Shown here one piece after another: positions 9,435 to 18,582 of a stretch of DNA of 64,000 nt. The notes below the pieces were generated by a model, which ran no database searches, was not told where the DNA came from, and saw only the letters and a program-made list of their open reading frames with translations. The stretch is from the NCBI GenBank assembly GCA_038131695.1, contig JAYPQA010000022.1:1-64000 (forward strand), in the 5' to 3' direction. Source of the stretch: JADHLK01 sp038131695 (GTDB lineage: Bacteria > Pseudomonadota > Alphaproteobacteria > Puniceispirillales > Puniceispirillaceae). Made by a program: the position numbers and the translations under genes. Every line of letters begins with the position of its first letter. Position 1 is the stretch's first letter.

Positions 9435-10639
9435 TGACAGAGTCTCTTGCAGGTATCAAGGTGCTGGATTTGAGCCGCGTTCTGGCCGGGCCCTGGGCCA
9501 CCCAGTCGCTGGGGGATTTGGGGGCAGAAATCTGGAAGATAGAGCGGCCGGGTAGCGGCGATGACACGCGCAGCTGGGGCCCGCCCTGGATTTTGGAGCC
9601 CAAGGATGGAAAGGCGGGTATTTCTGCCTATTTCGCCTCAGCCAACCGCAATAAAAAATCGCTGGCGATTGACTTTACCAGCAAGGCAGGCAGCGATCTG
9701 GTGCGCCAGCTGGCAGCCGAGGCAGATATTCTGATTGAGAATTTCAAGCTGGGCGGGCTGGCCAAATATGGGCTGGATTATGACAGCCTCAGCAAAGTGA
9801 ACCCGCAGCTGGTTTATTGCTCGCTGACCGGCTTTGGCCAGAGCGGGCCGGATGCCGGCCGGGCGGGCTATGATTTCATGATTCAAGGCTTGGCCGGGCT
9901 GATGAGCGTGACCGGTGAGGCAGGCGGTATGCCGGTAAAGGTGGGGGTGGCACTGGTCGATATTCTGACCGGGCTGAACGCGACCATCGCCATTCTGGCC
10001 GCCCTGCGCCACCGCGAGCAGACCGGCACCGGCCAGCATATTGACATGGCCCTGTTTGATGTAGCGGTTGCCAGCATGGCCAATCAGGCGCTGAATTATC
10101 TGGCCAGCGGCACGCCGCCGGGCCTGATGGGCAACGCGCACCCCAATATCGTTCCCTATCAGGCTTTTGCAACGGGTGACGGGCATATCATCCTGACCAT
10201 CGGCAATGACAGCCAGTTTGCCCGTTTTTGTGATCTGGCGGGATGTAGCGAGCTGGCAACGGACCCGGCCTATCAAACAAATGAGGCGCGGGTGAAAAAC
10301 CGTGACCAGCTTTGCCCCATATTGGCTGAGATTTTGCTCACCCGCAGCAGTGCTGACTGGCTGGCCGCCTGTGAGGCGCACAAGATTCCGGCCGGGCCGG
10401 TCAATCGCCTGGATCAGGTCTTTGCCTCTGCCCAGGCCCAGGCCCGCGCCCTGTCAGCAGAAATAGACGGGCCGGACGGTCTCGCTGTTCCAAGTGTCGC
10501 CAGCCCGCTGCGCCTGTCCAAAACGCCGCCGCAAACCAAATTGCCGCCGCCGCTGCTGGGGGCGGATACGCCAGCCTGCTGGCCCGGCTGGGCTTGCCGG
10601 GAAAAAGAAATCGCAAAACTGGCAGAAGAGGGTTATTGA
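9431..10639 (+). CDS. CaiB/BaiF family (class III) CoA-transferase
   Basis: Transfers CoA between carboxylic acids through an enzyme-bound aspartyl-CoA anhydride. The 402 aa protein has the N-terminal signature LDLSRVLAGPWATQSLGDLGAE, a GYDFMIQGLAGLM segment containing the expected catalytic Asp, and the GTGQHIDMALFD motif. The start codon at 9431 overlaps the stop of the upstream TPP enzyme, implying translational coupling and a shared pathway. Near the C-terminus (about 10570-10600) the residues read PACWPGWACRE, whereas the shifted frame gives the family-like ASLLARLGLPGKE. Two compensating single-base indels probably garble about ten codons there. The CoA donor and acceptor cannot be named from sequence. 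Confidence 0.92.
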   Translation: MMTESLAGIKVLDLSRVLAGPWATQSLGDLGAEIWKIERPGSGDDTRSWGPPWILEPKDGKAGISAYFASANRNKKSLAIDFTSKAGSDLVRQLAAEADILIENFKLGGLAKYGLDYDSLSKVNPQLVYCSLTGFGQSGPDAGRAGYDFMIQGLAGLMSVTGEAGGMPVKVGVALVDILTGLNATIAILAALRHREQTGTGQHIDMALFDVAVASMANQALNYLASGTPPGLMGNAHPNIVPYQAFATGDGHIILTIGNDSQFARFCDLAGCSELATDPAYQTNEARVKNRDQLCPILAEILLTRSSADWLAACEAHKIPAGPVNRLDQVFASAQAQARALSAEIDGPDGLAVPSVASPLRLSKTPPQTKLPPPLLGADTPACWPGWACREKEIAKLAEEGY

Positions 10640-10676
10640 ATTGGGGTAAGCTGGGGCCGGATGCCGGATGCTGGGG

Positions 10677-11861
10677 CTATCCGATCAGGAAAAACTGGCC
10701 ACCCTCAACCAGAAAATACAGATAGGCAATGATCAGGGCAGGCACAGCTGAATAGAGCGTTGCCAGCAGCGCCGCTTTCGGGGCCAGCGCAAGGGCCGGA
10801 AACAGCGCGTCACCATCATTGCTGATGGCATTGCCCAGCTGGGCCGATAGCGGAATAAGCCCGGCCAGATAGAGCGAGGTTATCACCACCTGCGGGCCGC
10901 ATCCGGGCAAAAAACCAACCAGCACAGCCAGCAGCGGCGTGACCAGCACAAAGCCGCTGAACAGGCTTTGCAGATCGAGGTCAAACAGGAAAATCGTGAC
11001 CTCAAACATCAAAAAGGCCGCCACCACCCAGGTGGTGACAAAATTGGTATCGGTAATGGTCTGGGCCAAAATACCGCCCTGATCCGGCCGCTGCGGCAGC
11101 GTTACAAGCCGCGGCAACAAGAACATGACAAGGCACAAGGAGCCCGCCACAAAGCCCAGAAAACTGGCCGGGCGGCTCCAGTCGCCGATCGCCAGCAGCT
11201 GGTCAACATCTATTTGAAAGGCGGTCAGCAAGCCGATCAGCAAGCCGGGCAGAAACAATAGCAGCCAGCATTTCTCCAACAGCGGATGCGACCAGGTGAG
11301 ATGGCGGGGATCCTGCGGCATGGGATCAGGCAGCTGGGCCTTGCCGGGCCGCATGAAACCCGGCCCATGCAGCCAATCAACAAAAAACCCGGTCGCTGAG
11401 CCCACCACAAAGCCCAGCACAAAGACAAATAACCCGGTCAGCGGCTCCTTGGCCAGCAGCAAAAAGGCCGCATCCCCCATCGTCGCTGTCAAAGTCGCCA
11501 GAACCGAGCCAAAACTGAGCCGGCCGGAGACAAAGCGGGTCACCACAATAATCGCCCCGCCACAGCCGGGCAGGGCCCCCAGCAAGGCTGCCAGCGGCAC
11601 CTGCCAGCGTCCGGCCCGCGCCAGCTTTTCGGTTAAATCCAGCTGAAAGGCCCGCTCTATGCCATAAAACAGGAACAGCGTTGCGCCGACAAAGGTGGAG
11701 ACCTGAATATAGGCATCTGAAATTGCCAGTGCGATAACCTCTGCCAGACCCTCTTGCGGCCACCAGATAAACAAAATCGCCAGCAGAACCAGCCCGGCTG
11801 TCAGCCCGGCCGGAAAGCGGCGGGCCATCATCTGGGGCATGGCGGTGCTGTTATTCATCAT
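10677..11861 (-). CDS. predicted 10-TM metal exporter (ArsP_2 / putative manganese transporter family)
   Basis: A 394 aa integral inner-membrane protein with roughly ten hydrophobic segments arranged as two similar halves. Each half carries a PGCG motif in a membrane-associated context: LLGALPGCGGAIIVVTRF near residue 95 and VGFLPGCGPQVVITSLY near residue 318. This matches the putative 10-TM heavy-metal exporter family, often annotated as a putative manganese transporter. The central loop carries His, Asp and Lys residues. The substrate is not established by sequence. The gene is monocistronic, has its own promoter at 11965-11992, and is convergent with the CoA-transferase. No yybP-ykoY manganese riboswitch was seen in the leader. 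Confidence 0.8.
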   Translation of the reverse strand: MMNNSTAMPQMMARRFPAGLTAGLVLLAILFIWWPQEGLAEVIALAISDAYIQVSTFVGATLFLFYGIERAFQLDLTEKLARAGRWQVPLAALLGALPGCGGAIIVVTRFVSGRLSFGSVLATLTATMGDAAFLLLAKEPLTGLFVFVLGFVVGSATGFFVDWLHGPGFMRPGKAQLPDPMPQDPRHLTWSHPLLEKCWLLLFLPGLLIGLLTAFQIDVDQLLAIGDWSRPASFLGFVAGSLCLVMFLLPRLVTLPQRPDQGGILAQTITDTNFVTTWVVAAFLMFEVTIFLFDLDLQSLFSGFVLVTPLLAVLVGFLPGCGPQVVITSLYLAGLIPLSAQLGNAISNDGDALFPALALAPKAALLATLYSAVPALIIAYLYFLVEGGQFFLIG

Positions 11862-11955
11862 TCAGAAAATCCCTATACACAAATTCCGGGCGCGGAGGCT
11901 CTGTTCGGCCGGGTCCGCTGTCTTTTTGTGGTTACGACTTTTTTGTTTAACAGAT

Positions 11956-11992
11956 ACGCTGATTAATATAGCGTGCTTATGAAGTTAGTCAA
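11956..11992 (-). promoter_or_regulatory. sigma-70-type promoter with an overlapping inverted repeat, upstream of the exporter
   Basis: Reading leftwards there is a TTGACT -35 box (11987-11992), a 16-base spacer and a TATATT -10 box (11965-11970). This is about 100 bases upstream of the exporter start. An ACGCT (11956-11960) and AGCGT (11970-11974) inverted repeat with a nine-base spacer straddles the -10 box, a natural place for a repressor. The promoter is clear; the operator is inferred. Confidence 0.6.
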
Positions 11993-12130
11993 GGCTAAAT
12001 TGTGGCGGGAACAGGCGCGCAGCCTGTAAATAGCGGGGGACAGGCCGGGGATAGGAGGGGGGCTTTTGGCTGATATTTTGGCCGGCAATCCGGGCTGGTT
12101 AGCCGGGCTGTCACCTGTAAGGAGGGGCAG

Positions 12131-13669
12131 CTATTCCGGCAATTTGGCCATTTCGGCCTTGAGCAGCTGGGCTGCTTGCCCGTCTGGCGGCATTTTACCC
12201 AGCAGGTCCTGCCAAATCTGGCGAGCGTCCTGCGGCTGGCCAGACAGGCGCAGGATATGGCCCTTGAAAAACAGCCCTTCTAGCCGGTCCGGGGCCTGCA
12301 ATAGCAGCTGTTCAGCCAGCTCTTCGGCGGTTGCCAGCTGATCCGGTTCGGGCGTTATCGCCAGCAGTTTTTCCAGCGCCATAATGGCCAGCGCGATCTC
12401 CCCGGGGGCGGATTTGGCCGCCCCGGCCAGCGCATCAAAAACCTGTTCCGGCCTCTCCAGCACATCCAGAGAGCGGGCCAGACGCAGCCAGCCTTGCGTA
12501 TCTTCCGGGGTGTCTTGCAGCCGTTCAGCCAGCCCGGCAACCATCTGCTCAATCATCTCAGCCTGCTCGTCTGGCTCTGGCAGCTCCAGCGCGATACCGG
12601 CCCGGTCTGCGGCCATTTCGAGGTTTTCGCGCACCCGCGCGCGCCAGGGTGCAGCGGGCGGGGCGGCTTGCAGAACCTGCTGCCAGATCTCGGCGGCCCT
12701 GGCAAAATCCTCATCCTGCCAGGCGGCCATCCCGGCCAGAAACAGGGCCCGCGGCTCATCCGGCTCAAGTTTCAGGGCGCGGGCTATAATCTGGCGCGCC
12801 GGAGCGGTAATCTGGCCATCTGCGGCGCGGCTCAGGGCTTCGGCCTGCATGGCCAGTATCGCCGCGTTCGGCCCGGTCAGCTGCAAGGCTTTGGCCAGCG
12901 CTTCGCCCTCAAGGGCCGTGTCGCCTGCCGCTGCCGCCGCCATTGCCAGATCCAGCCAGCTGGTTACAGCTTGCGGATTTGCTTTTGCGGCGGCCTCAGC
13001 CTGTGCCAGCTGGGCCCCGAAATTCGCCTGCTTCTCGCGCGCTTCAACAGCTGCCTGTTCGCGTTCTGCCAGCCGTTCTGCATAGGGGCGATCCGGCAAA
13101 TCCGGCCTGCCTGTCAGGGCATAAATCAGCCCGGCCAGCCCCAGCCCGCCTGCCAGCATCAGGCTGAACAGCAGCGGTGCGCCCAGCCGGGCAGGTTGGC
13201 GGCCAGATGGCTGTGCCGTGTCTGATTGGCTGTCATCTGGCCCTATTGGCTGCCGGTTTGGCTCGCCCGCATCAGGCTGCCGCCAATTATAGCGGGCCAG
13301 CAATCCGGCCAGCAGCAAAATTGCCAGCGGTGCCAGCCACAGCGCATAGGTCGCCGGGCGCAGCGGCGGAGAGAGCAGAATATAATCGCCATAGCGTTGC
13401 TGCAGCCTGTCCAGCACGTCGCTATCAGACAGCCCGTCGCCCAGCAGCTGGCGCACCTCCAGACGCAAATCACGCGCCAGAGGAGCATCTGAATCATCAA
13501 TGGACTGGTTCTGGCAGACCAGGCAGCGCAGCTCTTTTGACAGGGTGCGGGCGCGCTCTTCGAGCTGCGGGTCGCTGAGGATTTCCTCCGGACTGAGCGC
13601 CTGCAGCGGGGCCGCCTGCCAGATCATCAGGCTGAGGGCCAAACTCATCACCAGCACAGCCAGCCTCAT
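12131..13669 (-). CDS. ccmH: fused CcmH-CcmI cytochrome c maturation protein
   Basis: Apocytochrome c thiol reduction and chaperoning during haem attachment. Residues 1-25 form a signal peptide. The CcmH domain follows with LRCLVCQNQSIDDSDAPLARDLR, whose CxxC is the redox pair, and a membrane anchor (WLAPLAILLLAGLLA). A second membrane segment (LFSLMLAGGLGLAGLIYAL) starts a CcmI part with an Ala/Glu-rich helix and TPR-like repeats to residue 512. The two proteins are separate in many alphaproteobacteria (CcmH and CycH) and joined here, as in E. coli CcmH. The ATG at 13669 is chosen because it overlaps the ccmG stop (ATGA) and begins the signal peptide; longer upstream in-frame sequence is unlikely. 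Confidence 0.92.
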   Translation of the reverse strand: MRLAVLVMSLALSLMIWQAAPLQALSPEEILSDPQLEERARTLSKELRCLVCQNQSIDDSDAPLARDLRLEVRQLLGDGLSDSDVLDRLQQRYGDYILLSPPLRPATYALWLAPLAILLLAGLLARYNWRQPDAGEPNRQPIGPDDSQSDTAQPSGRQPARLGAPLLFSLMLAGGLGLAGLIYALTGRPDLPDRPYAERLAEREQAAVEAREKQANFGAQLAQAEAAAKANPQAVTSWLDLAMAAAAAGDTALEGEALAKALQLTGPNAAILAMQAEALSRAADGQITAPARQIIARALKLEPDEPRALFLAGMAAWQDEDFARAAEIWQQVLQAAPPAAPWRARVRENLEMAADRAGIALELPEPDEQAEMIEQMVAGLAERLQDTPEDTQGWLRLARSLDVLERPEQVFDALAGAAKSAPGEIALAIMALEKLLAITPEPDQLATAEELAEQLLLQAPDRLEGLFFKGHILRLSGQPQDARQIWQDLLGKMPPDGQAAQLLKAEMAKLPE

Positions 13670-14199
13670 CTGCCGGCCTCCAGCTTTGCCTCTATATCGG
13701 CCAGCAGGGCCCGGTCCACCGGCCCGGCATGGCGCAGCAGAACGCGCCCGTCCGGGGCCAGCAAATAGCTCTCCGGCACGCCATAAATGGCCCAATCCAG
13801 CCCGGCCTTGCCATCCAGATCAACCCCGATACGCTGATAGGGATTGCCATATTGGCTGAGAAATTTTTGCGTATCAGCAGGCTTGTCCTTATAGGCGATG
13901 CCGATAATGGTTATTTTTTCCGACAGGCTGGCCAGCGCCGGAGCCTCAGCCCGGCAGGGCGCGCACCAGCTGGCAAAGAAATTGACCAGCAGCCAGTCCC
14001 CCCTGGTTCCAGCCAGCAGCGGGCGCGGCGGCTCTGCCTTGAGGCCGGGCAGGGGCCGGTCCGGGGGCATCTGGCCCACCAGCATGGAGGGCAGCTGATC
14101 CGGCTTGCGGCTGCCCGATAGCTGGGTATAGAGCGCGAACGCAAAGAGCAGCAGCAACAGCGCAAAGCCAGCCAGAGGCAAAAGAAACAGCGGCCGCAT
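13666..14199 (-). CDS. ccmG: thiol:disulfide interchange protein CcmG (DsbE)
   Basis: Periplasmic, membrane-tethered thioredoxin-like reductant that passes electrons to CcmH and apocytochrome c. The 177 aa protein has an N-terminal membrane anchor (LFLLPLAGFALLLLLFAFAL) and the redox motif WCAPC within NFFASWCAPCRAE. It also has the CcmG-type central insert and the cis-proline region YGVPESYLLAPDG. The ATG at 14199 overlaps the last base of the ccmF stop codon (TGATG), and the 3' end overlaps ccmHI. Both overlaps imply translational coupling in the ccm operon. The gene is intact although the adjoining ccmF is not. Confidence 0.95.
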   Translation of the reverse strand: MRPLFLLPLAGFALLLLLFAFALYTQLSGSRKPDQLPSMLVGQMPPDRPLPGLKAEPPRPLLAGTRGDWLLVNFFASWCAPCRAEAPALASLSEKITIIGIAYKDKPADTQKFLSQYGNPYQRIGVDLDGKAGLDWAIYGVPESYLLAPDGRVLLRHAGPVDRALLADIEAKLEAGR

Positions 14200-16157
14200 C
14201 AGCTGGTCCCCGGGCTTTTCTGGCGTCCGCTCAAGGCCAGCAGACCGCCCAAGGCCATCAGCACGCTGCCCAGCCAAATCCAGCCTACCAGCGGCTTGCG
14301 ATAGAGGCGCAGAATATAGCCGCGATCCTCGCTTCCTTCGCCCAAAACCGCATAATCATCGCCGCTGGGCGCGCTGTGGATAGCGGCTTCAGTCGTGCTT
14401 TGCCGGCTGGCCGGATAAAAGCGGATTTGCGGGGTCATCTGGCGGGCTGGGCCTGCTTCTCCGGTCTGCACGCTCAGCCGGGCGGTGCGCGCGGTCCAGT
14501 TCGGGCCATTGGTCTGAACAGCCTGGTCAAATTGCCAGAGGCGGCCGGGCCAGCATCACTGGTGTCTCCGGCCTCAGACGGGCGATTTTCTCTGAGCCGA
14601 ACAGCCCCTTCTCCCAGCGCCCCGGCCAGAAAAACCACCATGCCGAAATGCGCCAGCCACATTCCCGATACCGCGCGCCCGGCCCGCCCCCTTGGCCAGC
14701 CGCCCCGGCGCCAGCGCAGCCCTATATCTGCGAGGATAGATCCGCCCAGCCACAGCATCAGGGCGATCCCAGCCAGCCCGGCCGGGCTCAGATTTTCAGG
14801 CCGGGCCAGATTTTGCAGCAACATGAAAAAACCGGTTCCCGAAGAGCCAGCCCGCCGGCGAGCAGCAGATTTGCCCGGTCCCTCGGTCGCCAGCCGCCGC
14901 GCCAGACCAGCAGCGGGCCCATGCCCATCGCCGCGACCAGCAGCGCCATCACCGGGTTGAAACTGGCTGCAAAATAGGGCGGGCCTAACCGTGATCGCGC
15001 GCCGGAAACCAGCTCCAGGGCAAGCGGGTAAAAAGTGCCGACCAGCACAATCACACTGGCGGAAACCAGCAGGATATTATTCAGATCAGCGCCCTCGCGG
15101 CTCAGCGGCGGAAAATCAGCACGGGCGGCCAGCTCCGGTCCGCGCCAGGCAAATAGCAGCAGCGGCAATGCCGATCGCCAGCCCCAGCAACAGCAGGATA
15201 AAAAGCCCGCGTGCCGGATCGCTGGCAAAACTATGCACTGAGGTCAGCAGGCCGGAACGCACGATAAAGGTGCCCAGCAAGGACAGGGAAAAACCCAGAA
15301 TGGCCAGCAGAACCGTCCAGCTTTTCAGCTGTTCGCGCTGTTCAGCAACCCGCACCGAATGGAGCAGGGCGGTCGCGGCCAGCCAGGGCATCAAAGAGGC
15401 ATTTTCCACCGGGTCCCAGAACCACCAGCCGCCCCAGCCCAGCTCATAATAGGCCCACCAGCTGCCCAGCGCGATCCCGCAGGTCAAAGCGGCCCAGGCC
15501 AGCGTAACATAAGGCCGCATGGCCGCCGCCCAGCTGCGGTCAATGCGCCCGCCTATCAGCCCGGCAACGGCAAAGGCAAAGCTGGCTGACAGCCCGACAT
15601 AACCCAGATAGAGCATCGGCGGATGCAGGGCGAGGCCCGGATCCTGCAAGACCGGATTGAGCCCGCGCCCATCCAGCGGCGGCTCTGCCAGCCGCAAGAA
15701 CGGGTTTGAGGTGAACAGGCTGAAGGCCAGAAAGGCCGCCTGTATCATCCCCTGAACCGCCACCGCCCGGGCGCGAAGCAGCCGGTCTTGAAAGGACAGA
15801 TCAGCTGCGGGCCTGCGGGCCATCACCGCGCCGAATAGCGCCAATATCAGGCACCAGAGCAAGAGCGAGCCTTCATGATTGCCCCAGCTTCCGGAAATTT
15901 TGTAAATCAGCGGCTTGGCAGAATGGGAATGGGCCGCAACCAGCGCCAGCGAAAAATCAGAGCGCACAAGCTGATGACCAGCGCGGGTAAGCGCCGCCAG
16001 AACAGCACGGCGGACAGCTGCGCCAGCGCCCTCCGTCATGAAGCCTAGCGGCGATAAGCCCTGTCCTCTGGCTGGCTGTCGACCAGCGGCACCAGCGCCT
16101 GACCAAGGGCCAAACAAAGGCGGCGATCAGCGCAAAATGGCCCAGCTCGGCAATCAC
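14199..16157 (-). pseudogene. ccmF: haem lyase subunit CcmF, interrupted by several frame changes
   Basis: Multi-pass inner-membrane component that joins haem delivered by CcmE to apocytochrome c. Joined frames give about 650 aa, the usual length. The GTG start at 16157 begins MIAELGHFALI. A shift near 16100 leads to the long frame containing the WWFWDPVENASLMPWL haem-handling motif and conserved His-rich segments. Further shifts near 15130, 14810 and 14480 lead through ARADFPPLSREG, the NLSPAGLAGIALMLW segment and the C-terminal KPLVGWIWLGSVLMALGG. Preservation of overall length and conserved blocks argues for indel errors rather than decay. It sits between ccmE and ccmG with start/stop overlaps on both sides. 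Confidence 0.88.
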
Positions 16158-16585
16158 TGGCCTGCCCTTCCCGCCAGAGGCCGCGCTCTTTCAGCTTATC
16201 TGCCACCTCGCGCGGCATATAATTTCATCGCGTTTGGCCAGAACTGTGGCCGCGATAAACTATCCATCTGGCTGAAAGCGGCCATCTGCGACAATGCCCT
16301 GCCCCTCGCGGAACAGGTCTGCGGGCGCCATCAAAGCCGATTTCGGTGCGCCCCTCGCCATCGGTCAGCACAAACCGCGCCTGCAGGCCTTCAATCTGCA
16401 CCGATCTTTCTCAACCAGCCCGCCAAGACGCAGCGCACGCCCGTCTTTCAGCTGGCTGGTCAGTTCCCCAGGGCTGTAGAAAAACACAATATTATCGCGC
16501 AGCGGCATTCAGCATCAGCCAGGCAGCCAGCCCCAATATCAGCGGCGCAAACGGTTATCAGCAATCTGTTTGTCCGGCTGGTCAT
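16154..16585 (-). pseudogene. ccmE: cytochrome c-type biogenesis protein CcmE, badly frame-disrupted
   Basis: Periplasmic haem chaperone. Only conceptual joining of frames reveals it. The ATG at 16585 starts an N-terminal anchor. Then come LNAALRDNIVFFYSPGEL-like residues, GRALRLGGLVE, a QIEGLQARFVLTDG block, APADLFREGQGIVADGRF and finally the VLAKxDE site and REVADKLKERGLW. The family attaches haem through His in LAKHDENY; here the codon reads CGC (Arg) near 16230, in a region full of shifts. Its stop overlaps the ccmF GTG start (GTGA), the expected operon arrangement. No ccmABCD genes are in this window. Confidence 0.8.
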
Positions 16586-16618
16586 GGCAGGGTCGATCTG
16601 AGCGGCTTGAAGATCGGG

Positions 16619-16695
16619 CCTGTCATACCATTTAGCGTTAATGACAGGCAAATCATCTGCGGCTTTTTTCGCAGACCGGTTTATGCTATGACAGG
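16619..16695. promoter_or_regulatory. inverted repeats in the ccmE/lldD divergent promoter region
   Basis: A perfect eight-base inverted repeat, CCTGTCAT (16619-16626) and ATGACAGG (16641-16648), is separated by 14 bases. A third copy of the ATGACAGG half-site lies at 16688-16695. Between them TCTGCG/CGCAGA (16656-16675) can form a small hairpin. The layout suggests a regulator site controlling the divergent ccm and oxidase genes. The cognate regulator is unknown. Confidence 0.45.
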
Positions 16696-16753
16696 GTTTC
16701 ATTTCAAGATGCCGCCAAAGGTAGATGAAGATCGGTTGTGAGGCAGGCTATCC

Positions 16754-17850
16754 ATGGATTTGATGCAAGATTATCCGCGTTTTGCTGAGTTGGAGAAAAA
16801 AGCTCGGCGGGTGCCGCCTTTGCCTGGGCCTATCCACCTCCGGCACTGGTAAGGGTGGCCGCCGCGGCGTAATCTGCAGGCACTGACAAGGTCATTCTCA
16901 CCCTGTTTCTGCGCGGCGAAAAGCCGCAGCTGGCGACGCGTTTTCTGGGCCATGATTATGCGCTGCCGCTGGGGGTGGCGCCGATTGGGCTGTCCTCGCT
17001 TATCTGGCCGGGGTCGGAAAAAATGCTGGCGCGGGCCGCCGCCAAGGCTGGTATTCCCTATTGTCTGAGCACGGTGGCAGGCGATTCCATTGAAAATATC
17101 GGCCCGCTGGCAGGCGATAAGGGCTGGTTTCAGCTCTACCCGCCGCAGGATCGCGCGATGATGCGTGATTTGCTGGCTCGCGCCCGAGCGGCCGGTTTTC
17201 AAAAATTGCTGGTAACAGCAGATGTGCCTGCCGCCAGCCGGCGCGAGGATATGCGGGTTGCCGGGGCCCCGCTAGGCAGTTTTCGCAGTCAGGTAACGCC
17301 GCGCATTTTCTACCAGCTTCTCCGGCATCCCAGCTGGTCGCTCGGCCACCTGCGTAACGGGTCCTTGCGCTTTCGCAATCTGGAAAAATATGCCCCGCCC
17401 TCTGATCTGGCCAATCTGACCGCCTTTGTCGGCCAGCAGCTGCATGGCGCGCTGGACTGGGATTATATGGCTGAGATTCGGGAGGCCTGGCCCGGTCCGA
17501 TGCTGCTGAAGGGGCTGCTGGCCGTTGAGGATGCCGCACAGGCCAAGGCTATCGGGCTGGACGGGATGGTGCTGTCCAATCATGGCGGACGGCAATTTGA
17601 TGCCGCCCCGGTGCCGATAGACCAGCTGCCAGCCATCCGCGGCAAAGTCGGGCCGGAGTTTCCGCTGATCGTGGATTCGGGGATTCGCTCCGGTCTGGAT
17701 GTCTTGCGGGTGCTGGCGCTGGGGGCAGATTTTGTGCTGCTGGGGCGCGGCTTTCTTTATGCGGTGGCCGCGCTGGGAGAGGCCGGGGCTGATCACGCGA
17801 TAGCCATCCTGACAGAGGAAATGCAAAATGCCATGCTGCAGCTGGGGTAG
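16754..17850 (+). CDS. FMN-dependent alpha-hydroxy acid dehydrogenase (LldD-like), N-terminal region frameshifted
   Basis: Oxidises an L-2-hydroxy acid such as L-lactate using FMN. The intact part (16975-17850) covers most of the TIM barrel: LPLGVAPIGLSSLIWPGSEK, YCLSTVAG, WFQLYPP, LLVTADVP, and the catalytic/FMN block LSNHGGRQFD followed by GPEFPLIVDSGIRSGLDVLR and the phosphate-binding GADFVLLGRGFLY. The N-terminus is recognisable from the ATG at 16754 (MDLMQDYPRFAELEKKARR). The frame is then lost two or three times between about 16820 and 16915 before FLRGEKPQLATRFLG. The total length (about 365 aa) fits the family. Substrate specificity cannot be told; L-lactate is the most common. Confidence 0.85.
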
Positions 17851-17864
17851 AGTGGCTGGATCAG

Positions 17865-18499
17865 CTAGCTGACCGGATCGGCCAGCTGAAGGCTGGCTGG
17901 GTGACCGGTCTGACAGCTTCGATAAAGACTGGTTTTAAGCTCCGCCGCCCTGAGGCAGGCTTTGCGGGCTTCTGCCTGTCCGCGCAGGGTCAGCGGCAGC
18001 TGCGCCAGCATGAACAGACCGGTGGCCGGGGCAACAAAAAACACCTTGAATGCCACCCAGCCATCATCCCCTAAATGGCGCCAGGCCCATTCATTGGCCA
18101 GAACCAGCGCGGCAAAAAACAGCCCCCAGCGCAAGGAGAGCTGCATCCAGACCGGCTGGGTCAGGGTAAATTGCGCGCCAAAAAACAGCTGCATGACCGG
18201 AATGCCGCGCAGCCAGCCCGCCAGCAGGGCCAGAGCCATCAAGCCATTGAACAGGCTGGGCTGAATCTTGATGAACAGCGAATCCCCGGCCCAAAAGGCG
18301 GCCAGCGTGAAGAGGGCTGAGACCAGAATGGAAAAAATAACAAATCGGGCCAGCCGCCTCTCGCGCAGCCAGGTGATCAACAGGATACAGGCCGCCAGCC
18401 CGACTGGCCGCCGCGCCAATGAAAAATATTATAAAGGCTGTTGCCGATAAACAGGGCGGCCAGCGGCAGGATTTCAGCTGCTAGGGAAAAAAGGCGCAT
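17865..18499 (-). CDS. yciB: YciB/IspZ-family inner-membrane septation protein, one frame change
   Basis: A small polytopic inner-membrane protein of the YciB (intracellular septation A) family, about 210 aa. The C-terminal two thirds show the conserved pattern KIQPSLFNGLMALALLAGW, LTLQ-like residues before SLRWGLFFAALVLANEWAWR, and DDGWVAFKVFFVAPATGLFMLAQLPLTL. The N-terminus from the ATG at 18499 (MRLFSLAAEILPLAALFIGN) is in another frame. The frames join at a run of five T near 18425; one additional T restores continuity into SLARRPVGLAACILL. Family members affect envelope integrity and septation, with no defined biochemical activity. It is convergent with the oxidase gene. Confidence 0.8.
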
Positions 18500-18582
18500 C
18501 ACGCTTCCTTATAAATCAGGGTTCACCCCTGTCTACGCAGCGATCCAGCCAACAGGATGAAGGCCGGGCTTTTATCGCGGCT

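Noticed and set aside
7741..10639. Oxalyl-CoA decarboxylase and formyl-CoA transferase operon
   Set aside because: The TPP enzyme reads as acetolactate-synthase-like in its Pyr domain, and nothing specific to oxalate use is nearby. The pathway is left open.
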